Source: an uncultured bacterium
Lineage (GTDB): Bacteria; Armatimonadota; UBA5829; DSUL01
Direction of reading: 5' to 3'
Length of the DNA stretch: 7,793 nt
NCBI GenBank assembly: GCA_937967775.1
Contig: CALCJH010000046.1
Coordinates: forward strand, 1 to 7,793
The translations under genes and the position numbers were made by a program. This document shows, piece after piece, positions 1 to 5,354 of the stretch (position 1 is the stretch's first letter; the number at the start of each line of letters is the position of its first letter). The notes below the pieces were generated by a model that ran no database searches, was not told where the DNA came from, and worked only from the letters and a program-made list of their open reading frames with translations.

Positions 1-381
1 GAGTGGTTCAAGGCTTACGAGGAGTACTCCGTCGGAGACTTCGTCACTCAGGATGTGGTGGCGGAGGAGTTCGACAGCGAACACGGCCGGAGCTATGCGC
101 TGAGCTGCAAGACCTGGCTTGCGCCGTTCGACCTGGGGGTCAGTCAGGAGCTGAGGCTGGAGACCCGTCCGACCGCAATGGAGGACGTGTACGATATTCA
201 GGTTATCCTGACGCGGCTCTCCGGCGACATCAGCAACTGGAAGCGGGTCAACCGGCGCTTCCTGAATACGCTGCGCAAGCAGTTCCTCATCTGGCGCACG
301 CTGCGCGCCGAGGAGCGCGACCGGTATCTGACCGGCGCGGCGACCGTCCCGGCCGGCGCGGCCACGGAGCCGACGGCCTAG
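1..381 (+). CDS. C-terminal fragment of an unrecognised protein (5' end outside window)
   Basis: Frame 1 is open from the first base of the window to a TAG at 379-381, giving 126 visible residues of a protein that begins upstream. There is no need to place a start at the internal GTG at 55, because the reading frame and the protein-like composition continue to the window edge. The visible part is soluble, with no membrane segment. It has a charged N-terminal stretch, a region rich in W, F and L, and a basic amphipathic helix-like segment around residues 78-100 (N-W-K-R-V-N-R-R-F-L followed by L-R-K-Q-F-L-I-W-R) that looks like the conserved core. The last 15 or so residues are A/T/P-rich and probably a disordered tail. 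It lies 73 bases upstream of the OPT-like transporter gene on the same strand and may share its transcript. I do not recognise the family. It could be the cytoplasmic tail of a membrane protein, but that is a guess. Confidence 0.75.
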   Translation, partial: EWFKAYEEYSVGDFVTQDVVAEEFDSEHGRSYALSCKTWLAPFDLGVSQELRLETRPTAMEDVYDIQVILTRLSGDISNWKRVNRRFLNTLRKQFLIWRTLRAEERDRYLTGAATVPAGAATEPTA

Positions 382-422
382 GAGTTCTTGGGGGCTCCTC
401 CCGTCGGTCGCGGGGCGGAGCA

Positions 423-458
423 ATGGCGGACATCGCGCGTTTTGCAGAGGTAAGGTGA
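423..458 (+). CDS. Possible 11-codon leader peptide coupled to the transporter start
   Basis: An ATG at 423 opens an 11-codon frame (MADIARFAEVR) that ends in TGA at 456-458. The GTG start of the transporter at 455 overlaps that stop in a GTGA arrangement, the geometry expected for translational coupling. A purine-rich GGGGCGGAG lies just upstream at 412-420, although its closest GGAG is only 2 bases from the ATG, which is poor spacing. The peptide has no attenuator-like run of a single amino acid. The frame is short enough to arise by chance, and the transporter also has its own GAGG at 447-450. I report it as possible only. Confidence 0.25.
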   Translation: MADIARFAEVR

Positions 459-2476
459 AAAAAGACGAGGTAAAACGGATAGGCGGGACTGAGCAGGATC
501 AGTCCATTGACGCGGCCCGTGCCCTGGCCGAGGAGACCGGCACAGACGAGGAAGCCAGGGAATACGAAAACGGGTTCACCATTAAGACGGTCATCGGAGC
601 TCTGTTCATCGGCTTCATTATGATGCCGGGGGCCATGTATATGGGCCTGGTGGCAGGGCAGGGGCTTGGCCCGGCGGCTCAGTGGGTGACCATCGTGCTT
701 TTTGCGGAAGTAGCGCGGCGCTCCTTCGTGCCGCTGAAGCGGGCGGAGATTTACACCCTCTACTACGTCGCCGGCGGCCTTTCGGGCATGATGGCCGCGA
801 AAGGCCTCTCAGGCGGGCCGTTCGCAGGGCTTATCTGGAACCAGTATTTCATCCAATCGCCTCAGGCGGCTCACGTGGCGCACGAGATCCCTTCCTGGGT
901 AGTGCCGCCGCCCGGATCGGAGGCTCTACTGGACCGGACATTCCTGTCCTCCGCATGGATCGTTCCTATTGCGCTGCTGCTGCTTGGGGAGGTCCTGGGC
1001 AGGTTGAACTGGATCGGCGGCGGCTATGTGCTTTTCCGCCTGACCTCTGATGTGGAGCGCTTGCCCTTCCCGATGGCTCCGGTAGCAGCCGCGGGGGCGA
1101 CGGCTCTGGCAGAAGCGGGCACGAAAGAGGAGTCCTGGCGCTGGCAGGTGTTCTCCACCGGGACCGTGATGGGTTTGTTGTTCGGGGCGGTGTATATGTT
1201 CATCCCCATCGTTAGCGGGGTGATACTGGCCAAGCCGATCATGCTCCTGCCCATCCCGTTCATAGATTTCACGGTGAACACCGAGAAGATCTTGCCCGCC
1301 ACGCCTATAGGCCTGGTGGCCGACTTGCAACTGGTCCTGATCGGATTCGTCATCCCGTTCCCCATCGTGGCAGGGTCGTTCATCGGGGTCATTGTGTTCC
1401 AGATCATCGGGAACCCCATTCTCCACAGGATGGGCTTCCTGCCCACCTGGCGCGAGGGCATGGGCACCATTACCACCAAGCTCTCGAACGACGTTGACTT
1501 CTGGCTGAGCGTTGGTATCGGCACCGGTGTGGCGGTGGGTCTCATCGGACTGGGGAGCGTCATCCGCTCCGCCATTAAGATGCGCGGGCAACCTGAGCGC
1601 GACCGGCCCATCCAGGGGGTGCCGAAGGGACGCGGTGATTTTCCGCTGTGGATCGGCCTGGCGATGTGGCTGGTGGCCACCGTGGGCTATATCTGGATCT
1701 CCCACATCCTGGTGCCTGGATTCCCGTTCTGGATCCTGCTGGTATTCGGCTTGATCTGGACGCCGCTGATCTCCTATGTCTCGGCAAGAATGATCGGCCT
1801 CACCGGGCAGGGAGTGGGTTTCCCGTTCTTGCGCGAGGCCGTGTTTATGAAGAGCGGATACACGGGCGCGGATATCTGGTTCGTGCCCTTCCCGATGCAC
1901 GACCTCGGCGGGACCGCCCAGCGCTTCCGGGAGCTGGAGCTGGCCAAGACCAAGTTCACGAGTATTTTCAAGGCAGAGCTGCTGATGCTCCCTACCATCC
2001 TGATCGCCAGCTTCGTTTTCTGGCAGTTCTTCTGGCACACCAGCCAGATTCCGAGCGCGCAGTATCCGTATGCTAACCGGTTCTGGCCGCTGGAAGCGAC
2101 CATGCAGAGTATCTGGATCACCGCCAACAAGGCCGGCGCGGATAACTTCCTGCTGAAGGCGCTGAAGCCGGATGTCATCATCGGGGGTGGTATTCTGGCT
2201 CTGGTGCTGTATGCGCTGAGCACGGCGCTGAAGATCCCTCTCCTGATGTATTACGGGCTGATCGGCGGAATGAACGGACGCATCCACGAGGCGCTTCCTA
2301 TGTTCGCCGGCGCCCTGCTGGGGAGGTACTATTTCGCGAAGCGCTTTGGCGCCGGACGGTGGGCGATGTATGCGCCGGTGCTCCTTGCAGGCTTCTCGTG
2401 CGGCGTGGGACTCACGGGCATGAGCGGCATTGCGCTGGCGCTGATCGCTAAGTCAATCAACTATCTGCCGTTCTGA
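455..2476 (+). CDS. OPT-like polytopic membrane transporter (uncharacterised bacterial branch)
   Basis: This encodes a 673-residue integral membrane protein resembling the bacterial branch of the oligopeptide transporter (OPT) superfamily, often annotated as peptide transporter or DUF6785/DUF6784. The start is GTG at 455 with AGAGG at 446-450, four bases upstream. Residues 1-40 form an acidic cytoplasmic tail. About 12-16 hydrophobic segments follow, including 43-66, 167-185, 235-258, 290-318, 348-370, 398-418, 424-445, 507-527, 575-598 and 636-665. Recognisable family-like stretches are the early Y-M-G-L-V-A-G-Q-G (residues 62-70), L-P-F-P-M-A-P-V (203-210), the cytoplasmic region at 478-507 (H-D-L-G-G-T-A-Q-R-F-R-E-L-E-L), and the C-terminal glycine-rich G-F-S-C-G-V-G-L-T-G-M (646-656). 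OPT proteins move oligopeptides or metal chelates, usually with protons, but the substrate of this branch is unknown to me. The length is typical and no frameshift is seen. The next gene starts six bases after its stop. Confidence 0.85.
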   Translation: MKKDEVKRIGGTEQDQSIDAARALAEETGTDEEAREYENGFTIKTVIGALFIGFIMMPGAMYMGLVAGQGLGPAAQWVTIVLFAEVARRSFVPLKRAEIYTLYYVAGGLSGMMAAKGLSGGPFAGLIWNQYFIQSPQAAHVAHEIPSWVVPPPGSEALLDRTFLSSAWIVPIALLLLGEVLGRLNWIGGGYVLFRLTSDVERLPFPMAPVAAAGATALAEAGTKEESWRWQVFSTGTVMGLLFGAVYMFIPIVSGVILAKPIMLLPIPFIDFTVNTEKILPATPIGLVADLQLVLIGFVIPFPIVAGSFIGVIVFQIIGNPILHRMGFLPTWREGMGTITTKLSNDVDFWLSVGIGTGVAVGLIGLGSVIRSAIKMRGQPERDRPIQGVPKGRGDFPLWIGLAMWLVATVGYIWISHILVPGFPFWILLVFGLIWTPLISYVSARMIGLTGQGVGFPFLREAVFMKSGYTGADIWFVPFPMHDLGGTAQRFRELELAKTKFTSIFKAELLMLPTILIASFVFWQFFWHTSQIPSAQYPYANRFWPLEATMQSIWITANKAGADNFLLKALKPDVIIGGGILALVLYALSTALKIPLLMYYGLIGGMNGRIHEALPMFAGALLGRYYFAKRFGAGRWAMYAPVLLAGFSCGVGLTGMSGIALALIAKSINYLPF

Positions 2477-2482
2477 TATCGC

Positions 2483-3460
2483 GTGAAGGCTGTCCTGTTG
2501 AGGGCTTCTGAACGAGACCGGCAACGTCCGGAGGGCGGCACCCGGAGCACGGAGCTTGCCTGTTGGAACGGGGTAGGCGCCCGGGTGCCTCAGGGATGGG
2601 GGATTGTCGCCGTCTCCGGGGACCTTCGAGAAGGCTACCTTCGGGTGGATGGTCCGGACGGTGAGGCGGCGGAGGTCCGCTGGAAAAAGGCACGGCGCCG
2701 CCCGGACTTGGAGAAGGTGGCGGAGGAGTATCTCCGTCAGGTTCAGAAGCACGGCCGCCGGCGCAAGATCGAGTATCAGACGGGACTGGAAAAGGGTTCG
2801 CGTGAGCGGGACGAGCGTCCCTCCGACCTGCGGTTCCGGTGGCAGGCGGAGCGCCGCGGGTGGGGCCGGCTGTTTTACTGTAGGGACTGCAGAAGAACAG
2901 TTATCGCTCAGGTGTCTTGCCCGGATCACATGGACATCGAGCGCCAGGCGGAGGCTATTCTCGACACCGTGGCGGATCACGGGCCGAATCCGGATATGTT
3001 GCGGTGGGGAGTCTACGGGCTGGAGTTTGCTGTGCCGGCGGGATTCCGGCTGGTGCGCAGCCGCCTGATGTCGGGATTTATGAGCCTGAACTTCCGGGGA
3101 CGCCACGGAAGAGTGATCATCGAGCGCTGGGGGCTCGCGGATACGCTTCTGGAACCGGACGGTATGCTCACCTGGCACAGCCGGGAGTATCTGAACGAGC
3201 TCAAGATGTTCGTGGGTGAGACCTCCGCCCTGGAATGGGGAGAGCACGAGGCTTTGGAGACGCGTGGCTATGAGGGCGGACTGAGGCGCGTCAGAAGCGC
3301 TATCCGTGCTTTCGGGCTTCCCTCGCGGATGGAGAAATTCGCGAGCGTGGCCTGGCACTGCCCCGCCTCCAACCGCATCGTGGGGGTCCGGGGGTTCGGG
3401 CCGGCTCCGGCGGAATGGGTGCGGCGCGTGGCTGCGACGGTGAGGTGCCACGGAACGTGA
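2483..3460 (+). CDS. Two-repeat protein of unknown function upstream of PqqD-like/ABC genes
   Basis: This encodes a 325-residue soluble protein with no signal peptide or membrane helix, which I do not recognise as a named family. It appears to contain two diverged copies of one domain. Copy A (about residues 34-167) opens with V-P-Q-G-W and ends with a Cys-containing strand (C133, C136, C146) plus a helix ending at H166. Copy B (about 183-323) opens with V-P-A-G-F and ends with H292-C293 plus a helix ending at H323. The conserved opening V and the later W are 32 residues apart in both copies (35/67 and 184/216). The V-P-x-G-aromatic opening recalls PsbP/Mog1/DcrB-like folds, which is inference only. 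C133-x-x-C136, C146 and H149 could bind a metal, but copy B does not repeat the CxxC. The GTG start at 2483 is six bases after the transporter stop and has no Shine-Dalgarno. An in-frame GTG at 2585, just before V-P-Q-G-W, is an alternative. The stop overlaps the PqqD-like gene, so it probably works with that gene and the ABC transporter. Confidence 0.75.
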   Translation: MKAVLLRASERDRQRPEGGTRSTELACWNGVGARVPQGWGIVAVSGDLREGYLRVDGPDGEAAEVRWKKARRRPDLEKVAEEYLRQVQKHGRRRKIEYQTGLEKGSRERDERPSDLRFRWQAERRGWGRLFYCRDCRRTVIAQVSCPDHMDIERQAEAILDTVADHGPNPDMLRWGVYGLEFAVPAGFRLVRSRLMSGFMSLNFRGRHGRVIIERWGLADTLLEPDGMLTWHSREYLNELKMFVGETSALEWGEHEALETRGYEGGLRRVRSAIRAFGLPSRMEKFASVAWHCPASNRIVGVRGFGPAPAEWVRRVAATVRCHGT

Positions 3461-3903
3461 GGCGCTCGAAGGGCGGTGATCTGTGGGGATTTCTGCCTTT
3501 CCGGCGGGGGCGCAAGAAGCCTACGCGGGAGGAGGCGCTCAAAGCCATCCCGGTGCGTAACGACCTTCTGCGCTGGTACAAAGAGGATGGCGAGGTCAAT
3601 CTTTTCATTCCGCGCAAGCGAGGAGGGTTTGCGGAACTGGTGGCCCGCGTTTTCCGGCTGCCGGATGAGAAGCGGCTTCAGCTGGACAGGGTGGGCTCGG
3701 GTGTGTGGGAGCTTTGCGACGGTTATCACGATGTGCAGAGCATTCTGGATTATGTCCAGAGGCGTCATAAGCTGACGCGGCGCGAAGCCGAGGTTTCTGT
3801 CAGCACCTATCTGAAAATCCTAGCGGAGAGGCGCCTGATCGGTCTCAAGGCGCCAGAATCGGCATCCAGGAAGGCCAAATGCAGGAGCAACAACACAGGA
3901 TAG
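3457..3903 (+). CDS. PqqD-like protein (RiPP recognition element fold)
   Basis: This encodes a small cytoplasmic protein of about 148 residues with a PqqD-type winged-helix domain at residues 33-130. Family-like features are F-R-L-P-D at 66-70, L-D-x-V-G-S-x-V-W-E-L-C-D-G at 76-89, a helix around Q-S-I-L-D-Y-V (94-100), and the closing L-K-I-L-A-E-R-R-L-I-G-L (119-130). In known pathways PqqD-like domains bind a peptide leader and present it to a modifying enzyme or exporter. The chosen GTG at 3457 overlaps the previous stop in a GTGA arrangement. An in-frame ATG at 3415 would add 14 residues (162 in all) that look unlike the family and overlap the previous gene by 46 bases, so I prefer 3457. 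A GAGG lies at 3442-3445, 11 bases upstream. The basic N-terminal tail (residues 1-25, rich in R and K) may contact membrane or nucleic acid. The 3' end overlaps the permease gene by 25 bases, arguing for a joint role. No precursor peptide is seen nearby. Confidence 0.85.
   Translation: MRRSKGGDLWGFLPFRRGRKKPTREEALKAIPVRNDLLRWYKEDGEVNLFIPRKRGGFAELVARVFRLPDEKRLQLDRVGSGVWELCDGYHDVQSILDYVQRRHKLTRREAEVSVSTYLKILAERRLIGLKAPESASRKAKCRSNNTG
3868..3874 (+). promoter_or_regulatory. Ribosome binding site for the permease gene, inside the PqqD-like gene
   Basis: AGGAAGG lies four bases before the ATG at 3879 and is the best Shine-Dalgarno in the window. It sits within the coding end of the PqqD-like gene and supports a start that overlaps that gene by 25 bases, indicating coupled expression. 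Confidence 0.65.
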
Positions 3904-4490
3904 AGCGGCAGGTTCACCTTCCGCTCAGCAAAGCGTTCGAGATCGCATTGCGCAACATCCGGATCCGCTTCGGGCGCAGCATGATCACCGCGTCCGGGAT
4001 CCTTCTGGGAATCGCGTTTCTGGCGACGGTCATCACGCAGATCGCCGCGCAGAATGCGCTGAACATCGAGGTCACCGAGGAGCTCCGGATGCGCAACATC
4101 TGGTTGGTGACTCTGGCTCTACTGATGAGCACCATAGGGATCACCAACTCCATGCTTATGTCCGTTACGGAGCGTTTCAAGGAGATCGGCACGATGAAGT
4201 GCCTGGGCGCTCTGGACCGGTTCGTGGTGACCATGTTCATCCTCGAAGGGATGTTGATGGGAGTGATCGCCTCGGTGCTCGGCGCGGTGGTGGGCGCAGG
4301 GGTGCAGTTGCTCGCGATCGGTTTCGGCCAGGGATGGTCAGTCATTGGGAAACTGGACTGGGGGGTGCTGACCGGAAGGCTGGGGCTGTGCATCCTGCTG
4401 GGTGGCGGCTTGACCTTCCTGGCGACAATCGCTCCGGCTTACCGCGCGGCGAAGATGCCGCCGGCCGCGGCTCTGCGGGTGGAGATCTGA
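3879..4490 (+). CDS. Minimal FtsX-type ABC transporter permease
   Basis: This encodes a 203-residue inner-membrane permease of the FtsX/MacB/LolC type. Residues 1-34 form a cytoplasmic, basic amphipathic entry helix (A-L-R-N-I-R-I-R-F-G-R). TM1 spans about 35-55, TM2 73-95, TM3 115-148 (long, possibly kinked) and TM4 168-186. The cytoplasmic coupling segment T-E-R-F-K-E-I-G-T-M-K-C-L-G-A (97-111) and the closing A-P-A-Y-R-A-A-K-M-P-P-A-A-A-L-R (185-200) are classic FtsX hallmarks. The oddity is that TM1 and TM2 are separated by only about 17 residues, where MacB/LolC proteins carry a periplasmic domain of some 200 residues. The frame is continuous and both membrane halves are well preserved, so this looks like a compact design rather than a broken gene. 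It should homodimerise and pair with the ATPase at 4557. With so little external domain, it more likely extracts or signals about a membrane-embedded substrate than binds a bulky external one (inference). Confidence 0.9.
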   Translation: MQEQQHRIERQVHLPLSKAFEIALRNIRIRFGRSMITASGILLGIAFLATVITQIAAQNALNIEVTEELRMRNIWLVTLALLMSTIGITNSMLMSVTERFKEIGTMKCLGALDRFVVTMFILEGMLMGVIASVLGAVVGAGVQLLAIGFGQGWSVIGKLDWGVLTGRLGLCILLGGGLTFLATIAPAYRAAKMPPAAALRVEI

Positions 4491-4556
4491 GTCCTCGCGC
4501 CCGGCAAACGGCCGGCGGGAGGCGCTTTTCGGCGTTTTGGAGTATCAAGTAAACAG
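4491..4556 (+). other. 66-base gap between permease and ATPase genes with a small GC hairpin
   Basis: This is the only sizeable gap inside the ABC block. CCGGC at 4501-4505 can pair with GCCGG at 4511-4515 around a 5-base loop. T-rich stretches follow at 4526-4529 and 4535-4538 but are interrupted by GC-rich bases, so it is not a convincing intrinsic terminator. It could tune the permease:ATPase ratio or mRNA stability. A GGAG at 4539-4542 lies 14 bases before the ATPase ATG, longer than ideal. No small open reading frame or promoter is evident. Confidence 0.3.
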
Positions 4557-5297
4557 ATGGCATCGAACGAGTACGTAGTTCGCACCAAAGACCTGTCGAA
4601 AGAGTTTATGCTTGGCGGAGTCCCGCTGCGGGCGCTGGATAACGTGCAGCTGGACATCCGCAGGGGAGAATACGTCTCCATCATGGGGCCTTCGGGCTCC
4701 GGCAAGTCCACCCTTTTCAATATGATCGGGGGGCTGGACAAGCCGACTCACGGGACGGTGTTCATCAACGACGTGGACATGGCCCAGCTGGATGCGCAGG
4801 AGCTCGCGTATCTGCGGTGCCGCACGATCGGTTACATATTCCAGACCTTCAACCTGATTCCCGTCATGACTGCGCTTGAGAATGTGACGCTCCCTACGGT
4901 GTTTGCGGGCGTCCCGACCGACGAGGGCATCGAGCGCGGCATCGAACTTCTGAACATCGTGGGACTGGGCGAGCGTTTGCATCATAAACCTAGCGAGCTT
5001 TCGGGAGGGCAGCAGCAGCGCGTCGCCATCGCCAGGTCACTGGCCAACAACCCGGCCATCATCCTGGCGGACGAGCCCACGGGAAACCTGGACCTCAAGA
5101 CCGGAAAAGAGATCATCACGCTTCTTAAGAAACTGAATCAGGAGCAGGGGGTGACCATCATCTCGGCCACCCACGACCTGAAGATGCTGGACGTCTCGGA
5201 CCGCGTTGTATGGATCCGGGACGGGCGCATCGAACGCATCGAGGAGCGCGCGGATCTGGACATCAAGGTTGGAGAGATGGAAGGGGTCGAGTCCTGA
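4557..5297 (+). CDS. ABC transporter ATPase, LolD/MacB type
   Basis: This encodes a 246-residue cytoplasmic nucleotide-binding subunit that hydrolyses ATP to drive the FtsX-type permease upstream. All motifs are intact: Walker [10 protein letters not shown] at 44-52, Q-loop with Q96 in [10 protein letters not shown], signature L-S-G-G-Q-Q-Q at 148-154, Walker B I-I-L-A-D-E-P at 168-174 with catalytic E173, D-loop N-L-D at 177-179, and switch histidine H206 in A-T-H-D. The Q-T-F-N-L-I-P Q-loop and the D-E-P-T-G-N-L-D stretch are typical of the LolD/MacB/FtsE group, which work as mechanotransmission machines rather than classical importers. The C-terminal tail (about 224-246) is acidic and short. 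Length is normal for the group. The ATG at 4557 leaves a complete N-terminal beta-strand. Pairing with the minimal permease is inferred from adjacency and matching family type. Confidence 0.95.
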   Translation: MASNEYVVRTKDLSKEFMLGGVPLRALDNVQLDIRRGEYVSIMGPSGSGKSTLFNMIGGLDKPTHGTVFINDVDMAQLDAQELAYLRCRTIGYIFQTFNLIPVMTALENVTLPTVFAGVPTDEGIERGIELLNIVGLGERLHHKPSELSGGQQQRVAIARSLANNPAIILADEPTGNLDLKTGKEIITLLKKLNQEQGVTIISATHDLKMLDVSDRVVWIRDGRIERIEERADLDIKVGEMEGVES

Positions 5298-5340
5298 CCG
5301 TCGTGGATGATGCTCCGTCCCGGTGCGATTGAACGGGACT

Positions 5341-5344
5341 GGAG
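5341..5344 (+). promoter_or_regulatory. Ribosome binding site deciding the radical SAM gene start
   Basis: GGAG lies ten bases before the ATG at 5355. No comparable site precedes the in-frame ATGs at 5307 and 5310, so this site and the family-like N-terminus favour 5355. Confidence 0.5.
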
Positions 5345-5354
5345 TCTTATCCAT

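Noticed and set aside
380..401. AGGAG/CTCCT inverted repeat after the first gene as a terminator
   Set aside because: The stem is only 5 bp with a 10-base loop and has no following T-run.
3..458. A 151-codon + strand frame covering the first gene and the gap
   Set aside because: The product is R/G-rich and frame-shadow-like. Frame 1 gives the more protein-like sequence with a sensible stop at 381. Only the last 11 codons were kept, as a possible leader peptide.
926..2287. A 453-codon open frame on the minus strand across the transporter gene
   Set aside because: Its product is rich in H, Q, R, P and D with no recognisable domain, and it lies antisense to a clearly family-like membrane protein. 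It is a by-product of GC-rich codon use.
2453..3451. A 332-codon minus-strand open frame opposite the two-repeat gene
   Set aside because: Its product is P/H/R-rich without motifs. The + strand frame has the internal repeat, the GTGA coupling to the PqqD-like gene and a more protein-like composition.
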